A DNA stretch of 64,000 nt from Luteimonas sp. BLCC-B24 (GTDB lineage: Bacteria > Pseudomonadota > Gammaproteobacteria > Xanthomonadales > Xanthomonadaceae). The notes below the pieces were generated by a model. The model saw only the letters and a program-made list of their open reading frames with translations, had not been told where the DNA came from and searched no databases. The translations under genes and the position numbers were made by a program. Positions 39,612 to 46,502 of the stretch are shown in pieces; within the stretch, counting starts at the first letter, position 1; each line of letters opens with the position of its first letter. The stretch spans positions 362,999 through 426,998 of the forward strand of contig NZ_JAQQGN010000003.1 in assembly GCF_028550595.1 (NCBI RefSeq), read 5' to 3'.

Positions 39612-39695
39612 TCGAGCCGTAAAGCGAGCCGAGCATCGCAGGGCGGCCGGGCCGAAGAGCAGCCCATGTCTGAGCGCAGCGAGTTTGGGCTGCGT
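39612..39695 (+). repeat. Left arm of long inverted repeat
   Basis: This 84-base segment is repeated in reverse orientation at 40043-40126. Matching is very high over the inner 48 bases (from GGCCGAAGAGCAGCCC to TTTGGGCTGCGT, one mismatch) and high in the outer part (TCGAGCCG..AGCGAGCCGAGCA). Flanking bases to 39717 match a further partial copy near 40287-40311. Confidence 0.75.
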
Positions 39696-39789
39696 CACCG
39701 TGAAGGTGACAATGTGCCCGGTCGCCCGAGAAGCGCAGGGGCCCGCCGCGGTTGTATCACGGCGGATCGCGTCCGGCGATGGCGGTTTT

Positions 39790-39817
39790 GCTTACTTTTG
39801 ACAAGACAAAAGTAAGC
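39790..39817. other. Perfect 11-bp hairpin inside composite repeat
   Basis: GCTTACTTTTG and CAAAAGTAAGC are exact reverse complements around ACAAGA. It lies between the arms of the long inverted repeat and is the same design as the hairpin at 39939-39966. Confidence 0.7.
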
Positions 39818-39938
39818 CGCGCGACAGCGCGGAAGCCCTGTCTTTGATTGTGCTTTAGCGAAGATCTGATTCGCAGAGCGGTGCGCTGAAATCGGAGAAG
39901 CGAAGCCAGTGCAGGGCTTTCGCCCGCTGCGCGTGCGA

Positions 39939-39966
39939 GTTCCTTTTTGACGGACCAAAAAGGAAC
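39939..39966. other. Second perfect 11-bp hairpin inside composite repeat
   Basis: GTTCCTTTTTG and CAAAAAGGAAC are exact reverse complements around ACGGAC. Both hairpins share the layout NNTNCTTTTG-N6-CAAAAGNANN and lie 149 bases apart. They could act as transcription terminators or as structural signals of the element. Confidence 0.7.
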
Positions 39967-40042
39967 CAAAAAGTCCCTTCGCCGGGCGCGAGCCGCCGCG
40001 GCTGCGCCGCGTCGGTCCCCTCCGCTCCTCGCCTGACGCGGC

Positions 40043-40126
40043 ACGCAGCCCAAACTCGCTTCGCTCAGACATGGGCTGCTCTTCGGCCGCGTCAGACTCC
40101 GGTGCTCGGCTCGCTAAACGGCTCGA
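40043..40126 (-). repeat. Right arm of long inverted repeat
   Basis: Reverse complement of the segment at 39612-39695. Together the arms bracket about 350 bases holding the two hairpins. A shortened third copy in the same orientation as this arm is seen at 40347-40372 (CGGCCGCGTC, ACTCCGGTGCTCGG), with one mismatch to 40086-40111. Confidence 0.75.
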
Positions 40127-40146
40127 AAAATCAAAGGCTGACAGCC

Positions 40147-40206
40147 GAAGCCGAAGCCGAAGCCGAAGCCGAAGCCGACGCCAAAGCCAAAGGCAAAGGC
40201 AAAGGC
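40147..40206 (+). repeat. Hexanucleotide tandem tract (GAAGCC/AAAGGC)
   Basis: Ten consecutive 6-base units: five GAAGCC, one GACGCC, one AAAGCC and three AAAGGC. It directly follows the right arm of the inverted repeat. Period six keeps frames open, giving artefactual (Phe-Gly)n or (Ser-Ala)n peptides on the minus strand. Confidence 0.8.
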
Positions 40207-40811
40207 AAACGGCGAGAGGCAAAAAAGCAAAGGCGAGAACAACGGTAAGGGTGGGATAAAAGCAGACCCGCGTCGCGCCCGACGCCGCACATTGTCACTT
40301 TCACGGTAACGCTGTCCGAGATCGCGGCGCTCGGATGTGCGGCCTTCGGCCGCGTCGGACTCCGGTGCTCGGCGCGCTGCACTGCTCGGGAGAGCAAGGC
40401 CGAAGACAAAACCCAAGGCGCTGGCAGCGGCAATGGCCGGAGTCGGGCAAAAAATCAATGTCCGGTCATATCGGGAAGCGCGCGGGTCACGGGCGGCGCA
40501 TACGCCGGAGCGAATGCGCCGAGGTGCTCTCGATGAAACCGGTGTCGACGCGTCTGTCGATCGGTCGCGTGATCGACAGCGCGGATCGCCGTGCGTTGAC
40601 CGCGAAGGCATCCAGGTCGGCGTCAAGAGACAGCCGACGCGGGCCAAAGAGGCACAAGGAAGTGAGCAGGAGTGGGAACAGACGGGACATACATGGCCCG
40701 GGCCGGCGCCGCCTCTGCAGTTCGGGCCTGAGCCGAGCCGGAAGTGGACAACGGCCGGTCGGCGCGTGATCCCGCAAGCGCGCGGCAAGAGGCGCGCGAA
40801 GCGATGGCATC
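40207..40811. other. Remaining non-coding part of the 39.3-40.8 kb region
   Basis: This holds a third, degenerate repeat copy (40287-40372), including a near-copy (23 of 25 bases) of 39693-39717 in reverse orientation, and then about 400 bases in which I see no gene, RNA or terminator. Open frames here lack family similarity. The likely leader of the deacetylase gene is at its right end. Confidence 0.5.
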
Positions 40812-41597
40812 ATGCGCGCCATGTCGTCGCATCGTCCGCCCCGTTACCCGCGTCTCTGGCTGCCCCTGCTGATCGCCTCGCAGCTGGTGATCGCGTGGCT
40901 GTGGTGGCGGCTGGGCTGGCAGGTGGGGCTGCCGCTGCTGCTGGCCAGCCATGCGCTGTGCCTGTGGGGTGTGCTCGCGCCGTCGTCGCGGCTGTACGGG
41001 CCGGTGCTGACCCGGCTGACGGGCGACGGTGTGTGGCTGACCATCGACGACGGGCCGTCCGACGACACGCGCGCGGTGCTGGACCTGCTCGATGCGCACG
41101 GCGCCAAGGCGACGTTCTTTCTCGTCGGCGCGCGCGCCGAGGCGCGGCCGGAACTGGTGCGCGAGATCGCCGCCCGCGGTCACGACATCGGCAATCACTC
41201 GCACACCCATCCGCAGGCGCGTTTCTGGGCGCTCGGCCCGGCGCGCATGCGGCGCGAGATCGACGACGCCCAGGCCGCGCTCACCTGCATCACCGGCCGC
41301 GCACCGGTGTGGTTCCGCTCGGTGGTCGGCCACACCAATCCCTTCGTGCACGCGCCGCTGCGCGACGCCGGACTGGCACGTGTGGGCTGGAGCGCGCGTG
41401 GCTTCGATGCGGTGGAAGCGGACGTCGACAGGGTGATCGCGCGGATCGACGCCGACCTCGCGCCGGGCGCGATCGTGCTGCTGCACGAGGGCGCGAGGCA
41501 CGGCCGCAACGTCGCCATGCTCGACGGCGTGCTCGCCCGTCTACGCTCGAAGGGGTTGCGCGCGGTCCTGCCCGTGGACGGCCCAAGACAGGCATAG
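40812..41597 (+). CDS. Polysaccharide deacetylase (NodB homology), membrane-anchored
   Basis: A 261-residue carbohydrate esterase family 4-like protein. Two N-terminal hydrophobic segments (LWLPLLIASQLVIAWLWW and VGLPLLLASHALCLWGVL) anchor it in the membrane. The NodB domain shows motif 1 TIDDGPSDDT, with the catalytic base and metal Asp, and motif 2 HSHTH, which supplies metal His residues. Motif 3 is in RAPVWFRSVVGHTNP and motif 5 in IVLLHEGAR. It likely removes acyl groups from an envelope glycan or lipid-linked sugar. The ATG at 40812 and one 9 bases later are both possible. Confidence 0.88.
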   Translation: MRAMSSHRPPRYPRLWLPLLIASQLVIAWLWWRLGWQVGLPLLLASHALCLWGVLAPSSRLYGPVLTRLTGDGVWLTIDDGPSDDTRAVLDLLDAHGAKATFFLVGARAEARPELVREIAARGHDIGNHSHTHPQARFWALGPARMRREIDDAQAALTCITGRAPVWFRSVVGHTNPFVHAPLRDAGLARVGWSARGFDAVEADVDRVIARIDADLAPGAIVLLHEGARHGRNVAMLDGVLARLRSKGLRAVLPVDGPRQA

Positions 41598-41689
41598 GCT
41601 GGGAGCCGTGCCGCTGCGATGGCGCGCGTCGCCAGGTGCACGCCCGTGCACGCGTCCGAGACGGTTTGGAACCCGCAGGACTGCGGCAA

Positions 41690-41713
41690 TCGCGGCCAAG
41701 GCCGCTCCCGCAG
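41690..41713. repeat. REP-like palindromic repeat
   Basis: TCGCGGCCAAGGCCGCTCCCGCAG has the palindromic core GCGGCC-AA-GGCCGC and strongly resembles the dispersed intergenic repeats of Pseudomonas and xanthomonads. It lies between the convergent deacetylase and unknown genes. A related copy is at 46384-46407. Confidence 0.5.
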
Positions 41714-41776
41714 AGGCAGGTGTCCGGCCATCGCACAGCCCGCTTTGCGCGTGACCTGCAGGAACGCGCTCGCTCC

Positions 41777-42313
41777 TCAGGCGGTGCGCAGATACGCCAG
41801 CACCGACTGCACGTCGTCGGCTTCCAGCAGCAGCTCGGCCAGCGCGTGCTGGCCGGTCGAGGCAGCAGTGGCGGCCAACGCCGCGGCGCACAGGGTTTCG
41901 TTCCAGTCCGGCGTGGCCACCAGGCCGGCGAGCAGTGGCAGACGCGCGAGCGCGGTGACGTAGCCGTCGATCAGCGCATCGGGAATCTCCGCATCGTGCA
42001 GCGCGCGGGCGAGTTCGATGCTCGCCGGCAGCACGAAGTGGCTGGGCGTCGCCCGTTCGGGCGCTTCGGCCAGCGCGGCGACGATGTGGGGCACCGCGGC
42101 GAACGAGGCGGGATGCACGCGGCCTTCGTCGCACAGCGCCGCCCACAGCGAATGCCAGGGCTCGCTCTGCCAGGTTTCCTCGCCCACCCCATCGAGCTGG
42201 GCCAGCAACGCGGGAATGCCGCGCGCGCTGCCGCCGGCGCAGGTCAGGGTGGTCCACGACGGATCGTCCAGCGCCAGCATCGGCGCATCGGGCAGGCCGT
42301 CGCGGGCGGTCAC
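41777..42313 (-). CDS. Unknown helical protein, last gene of the aminotransferase operon
   Basis: A 178-residue protein, apparently all-helical, with HEAT-like spacing. A recognisable pattern is EPWHSLWAALCDEGRVHPAS followed by FAAVPHIVAALAE, which I have seen only in uncharacterised proteins. Its GTG start overlaps the methyltransferase stop as GTGA; an ATG at 42280 would be the alternative. It completes a chain of four genes linked by 4-bp overlaps. No enzyme motif is visible, so a scaffold or partner role is only a guess. Confidence 0.7.
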   Translation of the reverse strand: MTARDGLPDAPMLALDDPSWTTLTCAGGSARGIPALLAQLDGVGEETWQSEPWHSLWAALCDEGRVHPASFAAVPHIVAALAEAPERATPSHFVLPASIELARALHDAEIPDALIDGYVTALARLPLLAGLVATPDWNETLCAAALAATAASTGQHALAELLLEADDVQSVLAYLRTA

Positions 42314-43026
42314 GTGCGTTCGCCCACGATCAGCCAGTTGTTGAACGGCGTGTCGCCGTAGAGCGGGCGGAGCGTCGTGCGCAGGCCGGCGCCTTCGAGC
42401 TGCGTGCGCAGGCCGTCGGCCGTGGGGTAGCACTTGGCGCGCTCCTGCATCCAGCCGGCGAGATTCGCCAGCCGGTCGGTGATGCGGGTCGTGCGGCTGC
42501 GCGACGAGTCGTCGGCCAGGCCGCTGCGGATCACCAGGCGCGCACCGGGGGGCAGCATCGCAATCACGCTGTCGAGCAGTTCGCGCTGACGTTCGGGCGT
42601 CAGGTACTGCAGCACGTCGAGGATGGCGACGCTGCCGCGGTGATCGGGCATGCCGGCGCCGAGATCGAGCACGTCGAAGCGCACGTCGGCCAGGCCCGTG
42701 CGCGCGGCGACGTCGCGGCCGCGGCGGATCTTGGCCGCGTCGATGTCGACGCCGTAGAACGGCAGCGCCTGGCCGTCGGCGCGCAACGCGTGCGCCAGCA
42801 GGCCGAGCCCGCAGCCCAGGTCGAGCACCGGCGCCGTGGTCGGGCGCAGCGCCTGCAGCACGCCCGGATACAGCGGGTCGGTGCGCAGCTTGGTCAGCGT
42901 GTAGTAGTAGTCGTAACGGTTGCCGAGCACGTGGTTCGGCAGGAACGCACGCGCGATGCTGCGCGCGTCCTCGCGCGGAAACGGAGCGGTCGACAGCGGG
43001 GCGGCATCGTGGGTCGTCGTATTCAT
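42310..43026 (-). CDS. Class I SAM-dependent methyltransferase
   Basis: A 238-residue methyltransferase. The SAM-binding motif I is VLDLGCGLGLLAHAL, motif II acidic residue is in FYGVDIDAAKI, and motif IV region is SVAILDVLQYL. An N-terminal extension with ARAFLPNHVLGNRYDYYYTLTKLRTDP is shared with uncharacterised proteobacterial methyltransferases. The ATG overlaps the stop of the SGNH gene (ATGA) and its own stop overlaps the next start. The methyl acceptor is unknown; an envelope lipid or small-molecule substrate would fit its esterase neighbour. Confidence 0.85.
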   Translation of the reverse strand: MNTTTHDAAPLSTAPFPREDARSIARAFLPNHVLGNRYDYYYTLTKLRTDPLYPGVLQALRPTTAPVLDLGCGLGLLAHALRADGQALPFYGVDIDAAKIRRGRDVAARTGLADVRFDVLDLGAGMPDHRGSVAILDVLQYLTPERQRELLDSVIAMLPPGARLVIRSGLADDSSRSRTTRITDRLANLAGWMQERAKCYPTADGLRTQLEGAGLRTTLRPLYGDTPFNNWLIVGERT

Positions 43027-43637
43027 GCCCGAGACAATACGGCGCGGGCCACCGGCAGCGCCAGCTGCGTCCACGCCGCATGCAGCGCGGCCGAGGGGTG
43101 CAGGCCGTCGTCGGCGAGCATCTCCGGCTCGCCGCCACGCGCGCGGCTGACCGGCGCGATGTCGACGAAGGCGACGCCGCGTGCGGCGCAGATCGCCGCG
43201 GCGGCGGCGTTGTAGGCATCGAGTTCGCGCGCGATCGCCGCGGTGTCGCGGCCCGAATGCGCGCCGAACGGGGTGACGCCCCAGTCCGGAATCGCGAGCA
43301 CGAACACGCGCGTCGCATCGCCACCGGCGAAGCCGATCGCGCGCGCGAGCAGCGCCTCGAACGCGGGCGCGTACGTGGCGACGTCACGGCCGCGGTACTG
43401 GTCGTTGACGCCGATCAGCAGGCTCACCAGATCGAACGGAGGCCGCAATGCCGCCGCATCGATCGCCGCGTCGAGTTCGTCGGTCGTCCAGCCGGTGGTC
43501 GCGACGATCCGCGGCGCGTCGATCGCGACGCCCTCGCCGCGCAGCGCGTCCGCCAGGCGCACCGGCCAGCGGTCCTCGGGCGCGATGCCTTCGCCGATGG
43601 TGTAGCTGTCACCGAGCGCGAGGTAGTGCGCGATCAT
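43023..43637 (-). CDS. SGNH/GDSL-family hydrolase
   Basis: A 204-residue esterase-type hydrolase. Block I is ALGDSYTIGEG with the nucleophile Ser about residue 10. Block III is LIGVNDQYRG with the oxyanion Asn, and block V is DGLHPSAALHAAW with the catalytic Asp and His. No signal peptide is seen, so it acts in the cytoplasm. It overlaps the aminotransferase stop as ATGA and the methyltransferase start by 4 bp, which implies coupled translation of the set. Confidence 0.88.
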   Translation of the reverse strand: MIAHYLALGDSYTIGEGIAPEDRWPVRLADALRGEGVAIDAPRIVATTGWTTDELDAAIDAAALRPPFDLVSLLIGVNDQYRGRDVATYAPAFEALLARAIGFAGGDATRVFVLAIPDWGVTPFGAHSGRDTAAIARELDAYNAAAAAICAARGVAFVDIAPVSRARGGEPEMLADDGLHPSAALHAAWTQLALPVARAVLSRA

Positions 43638-44902
43638 CGCGCGGCACGCGCCTGGCGTGGCGTCAGCGGCACGACCTTGCGTGCCTCGCCGATGCGCCGC
43701 TCGAGCACCCGTTCGATGCGTGCGAAGACCTCGCGCAGCTGCGCCGGCTCGGGCAGCAGGGTCACCCGGAAGTGGTTGCGGTAGGGCACGTTGAAGCTGT
43801 TGCCGGGCACCACCAGCACGCCTTCGCTTTCCATCAGGTCCAGCGCGAACGCATGGTCGTCGAAGCCGGCCGCGACGTCCGCGGCGATGCCGGGAAATGC
43901 GTACAGCGCGCCGGCCGGCGTGTTGAGGGTGAGATACCGGCTCGCCGCGCAGGCCTCGACCACCGCACGCCGCGCCTCGTACAGCCGGCCGCCGGGCTGG
44001 CACAGCGGGGTGATCGTATCGACGCCGGTCAGCGCGGCCTCGATCGCGAACTGGCCCGGCACATTCGCGCACAGGCGCAATGCGCCGAGCAGATCCATCG
44101 CGTTGCGGAAATCGCGGCTGCGCGGCTCGCTGCCCGACAGCACCGCCCAGCCCACGCGCCAGCCGCAGGCCCGGTGCACCTTGGACAGGCCGCCGAACGA
44201 CACGCAGGGCACGTCACCGGCGAGCGGCGCGATCGGTTCGAACGGCGCATCGTCGTAGGTGATGCCGTCGTAGATCTCGTCGCACAGCAACAGCAATTCG
44301 TGCTTGGCGGCGATCGCGACGATGCGCTCGAGCAGCGCACGCGGATACACCGCGCCGGTCGGATTGTTCGGGTTGATCAGCACGATTGCGCGCGTACGCG
44401 GCGAGACCAGCGCTTCGAGCGCATCGGGGTCCGGCAGGAAGCCGTTCTCCGCCTTGCACTGGTAGAACACCGGGCGGCCGTCGTTGAGGATCGTCGCCGC
44501 CGACCAAAGCGGATAGTCCGGCGAGGGCACCAGCACTTCGTCGCCGGGATTGAGCAGCGCACGCAGCGCGATGTCGATGAGTTCGCTGACGCCGTTGCCG
44601 ACGAACACACGCTCGGCCGACACGGCCTGCGCACCGCGCGCGGCGTGATGCGCGGCGATGACCTCGCGCGCCACCGGCAGGCCCTGCTGGTGGGTGTAGG
44701 GGTCGGTGGCGTGGATGTGGTCGGCGATCGCGCGCTGCAGATGCTCGGGGGCGCGGAAGCCGAATGCGCCGGGGTTGCCGATGTTGAGTTTGATCAGTGT
44801 GCGCCCCTGCGCCTCGAGATCCCGCGCGCGCCGCGCCAGTTCGCCGCGGATCTCGTAGCGGACTTCGGACAGGCGTTCACGGGTTTTGAGGGGGGCGGAC
44901 AT
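43634..44902 (-). CDS. Class I/II PLP-dependent aminotransferase (AlaA-like)
   Basis: A 422-residue fold-type I aminotransferase of the AspC/AlaA group. Substrate and cofactor residues are NIGNPGAFGF, INPNNPTGAVY (Asn that contacts PLP), LCDEIYDGITY (Asp/Tyr) and SFGGLSKVHRACGWRVGW, with the Schiff-base Lys in LSKVHR. The sequence is close to AlaA-type glutamate-pyruvate aminotransferases. It is the first gene of the four-gene overlapping operon and is divergent from rsgA across 205 bp. Confidence 0.9.
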   Translation of the reverse strand: MSAPLKTRERLSEVRYEIRGELARRARDLEAQGRTLIKLNIGNPGAFGFRAPEHLQRAIADHIHATDPYTHQQGLPVAREVIAAHHAARGAQAVSAERVFVGNGVSELIDIALRALLNPGDEVLVPSPDYPLWSAATILNDGRPVFYQCKAENGFLPDPDALEALVSPRTRAIVLINPNNPTGAVYPRALLERIVAIAAKHELLLLCDEIYDGITYDDAPFEPIAPLAGDVPCVSFGGLSKVHRACGWRVGWAVLSGSEPRSRDFRNAMDLLGALRLCANVPGQFAIEAALTGVDTITPLCQPGGRLYEARRAVVEACAASRYLTLNTPAGALYAFPGIAADVAAGFDDHAFALDLMESEGVLVVPGNSFNVPYRNHFRVTLLPEPAQLREVFARIERVLERRIGEARKVVPLTPRQARAAR

Positions 44903-45071
44903 CGGGGCGCTCGGCGCGGGGAATGTCGCCGGACTCTAGCCGAAAAGCCGCGCGCATGGGGCGCAGCGACGGCGTCCATCGGCCTGTCCGCAGGCGGCAG
45001 CACGCGGGGAATTTCCGCCGGCGCCGCGGCGTGTCGCCGTCCTTGCGCGCGCTCGCGCGGGGCTTCCCCCT

Positions 45072-45077
45072 TAGAAT
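45072..45077 (+). promoter_or_regulatory. Possible -10 box for rsgA
   Basis: TAGAAT lies 30 bases before the TTG start of rsgA. The same hexamer precedes maeB (53635-53640) and aceE (58845-58850). No clear -35 is seen at the right distance. Confidence 0.4.
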
Positions 45078-45107
45078 CCGCGCCATGTCGACCGTCCGCC
45101 GCATCGC

Positions 45108-46262
45108 TTGACCCCCACCGCGCCCGCCCTGCGTGCGATCGGCTGGCCCTTCGACGGTCCGCCATCGGGGGCCTGGGCCGAGACACTGGCCGCGCATCCC
45201 GGCACGCAGCCGATGCGCGTGGTCGAGCAGCACCGCTCCGGCTATCTGGTGGCCGCCGCGCCGGGCGAGGCGCTCGCGGTCGAATCACCGCCCGAATGGC
45301 TGCGCCGCAGCGGCTACCGCAAAGGCACCATGGCACCGGAAGACCGTGCCGCGGTCGGCGACTGGGTGCTGGTCGAGGACGGCAAGCGGATCGTCGTCAT
45401 GCTGCCCCGGCGCAGCGCGATCAAGCGCGCCGCCGCGGGCGAGCATTACAAGCAGCAGTTGATCGCGGCCAACATCGACACCGTGCTCGTGGTCTGCGGG
45501 CTCGACGCCGACTTCAATCCGCGCCGCATCGAGCGCTACCTGCTGCTGGTGCAGGGCGGCGGTACGCCGGTCATCGTGCTGACCAAGGCCGACAAGCCCG
45601 AGGCGGACATCGCCGCGGCGGTCGCGGCGCTGACCGAAATCGCCGGGCAGGGCGTCGCCGTGGTGCCGGTCAACGCGCGCGCGCCCGCCAGCGTGCAGGG
45701 CCTGCACCGCTGGCTCGGGCCGGGCATGACCGCGGTGCTGGTCGGCAGTTCGGGCGCGGGCAAGTCCACGCTGACCAACAGCCTGCTCGGCATCGAGCGC
45801 ATGAAGACCGCGGCGGTGCGCGCCACCGACGACCGCGGCCGGCACACGACCACCCATCGCGCCCTGGTTCCGCTGCCCTCGGGCGCCTGCCTGATCGACA
45901 CGCCCGGCATGCGCGAGCTCAAGCCCACCGGCGAGGAAGACCTGGCCGAAGGCGGCTTCGCCGATGTCGAGTCGATCGCGACCGGGTGCCGCTTCCGCGA
46001 CTGCACGCACGGCGCCGAGCCGGGCTGTGCGGTACGCGTGGCGGTCGAGGCCGGCGTGCTGTCGGCCGGTCGCGTGGCGAGCTACCTGAAACTGCGCGAC
46101 GAACTGGCCGGCGCCGCGGGGCAGCGGGCCAACCGCATGGCGCACAAGGCCGAGACCGCGCCGGCGCCCGGCAAGCCGGGCGGGCGCGCGGCGCCGAAGT
46201 CCGGCGGCCGCCCCGGCCTCAAGCCCGCGCGTCGCGGTTCGGACTGGACCCGCGACAGCTGA
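45108..46262 (+). CDS. rsgA: Small-ribosomal-subunit biogenesis GTPase RsgA
   Basis: A 384-residue circularly permuted GTPase that releases 30S assembly factors and checks late maturation. After an N-terminal OB fold (AAVGDWVLVEDGKRIVVMLPRRS) the G motifs occur in the permuted order: G4 LTKADKP, then G1 GSSGAGKST and G3 DTPGM. A C-terminal zinc finger is in GCRFRDCTHGAEPGC. It starts with TTG at 45108, which places the first residues at the usual distance from the OB fold; no ATG is suitably placed. The C-terminal tail is Lys/Arg/Gly-rich, consistent with RNA binding. Confidence 0.92.
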   Translation: MTPTAPALRAIGWPFDGPPSGAWAETLAAHPGTQPMRVVEQHRSGYLVAAAPGEALAVESPPEWLRRSGYRKGTMAPEDRAAVGDWVLVEDGKRIVVMLPRRSAIKRAAAGEHYKQQLIAANIDTVLVVCGLDADFNPRRIERYLLLVQGGGTPVIVLTKADKPEADIAAAVAALTEIAGQGVAVVPVNARAPASVQGLHRWLGPGMTAVLVGSSGAGKSTLTNSLLGIERMKTAAVRATDDRGRHTTTHRALVPLPSGACLIDTPGMRELKPTGEEDLAEGGFADVESIATGCRFRDCTHGAEPGCAVRVAVEAGVLSAGRVASYLKLRDELAGAAGQRANRMAHKAETAPAPGKPGGRAAPKSGGRPGLKPARRGSDWTRDS

Positions 46263-46269
46263 ACGTCGT

Positions 46270-46291
46270 GCCCGGCGGGCCACCGCCGGGC
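46270..46291 (+). terminator. Stem-loop after rsgA
   Basis: GCCCGGCGG and CCGCCGGGC are perfect 9-bp arms around a GCCA loop, 7 bases past the rsgA stop. There is no U-run, so it may be a 3'-end stabiliser or a rho-type terminator element. Confidence 0.4.
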
Positions 46292-46383
46292 ATCGCGCTC
46301 GACGCGAGCCCAGCCCCGGGCCGCAAGCGCATCCCCTGTCGGAGCGCGTGCGAACGCGGACCGGCGGACGTCGGGACTGCCGG

Positions 46384-46407
46384 TCGCGGCCGAGGCCGCT
46401 GCCGCAC
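46384..46407. repeat. REP-like palindromic repeat
   Basis: TCGCGGCCGAGGCCGCTGCCGCAC resembles the repeat at 41690-41713 over most of its length (GCGGCC-GA-GGCCGC core). It also lies downstream of a plus-strand gene. Confidence 0.4.
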
Positions 46408-46502
46408 GGGGCATCGCGCCGGACGGAATGCCGACCCGGCGCCCGCGATGGAGGCGTGTGCGCCGATCGGCTAGCGTGGGCGCTCCGCCCGGGAGTCGAC
46501 CG

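Noticed and set aside
39300..39667. Upstream extension of the Grx4 gene beyond 39268
   Set aside because: The added residues come from repeat DNA and the family begins at the chosen ATG.
39609..40128. Short peptides such as MSERSEFGLR on both strands in the composite repeat
   Set aside because: They are translations of the same repeated DNA in both orientations and are often mis-annotated as genes; no independent support.
40131..40433. Small minus-strand frame ending in an (Ala-Ser)n tail
   Set aside because: The repeat is produced by the hexanucleotide tract and the rest by the inverted-repeat copies; no family similarity.
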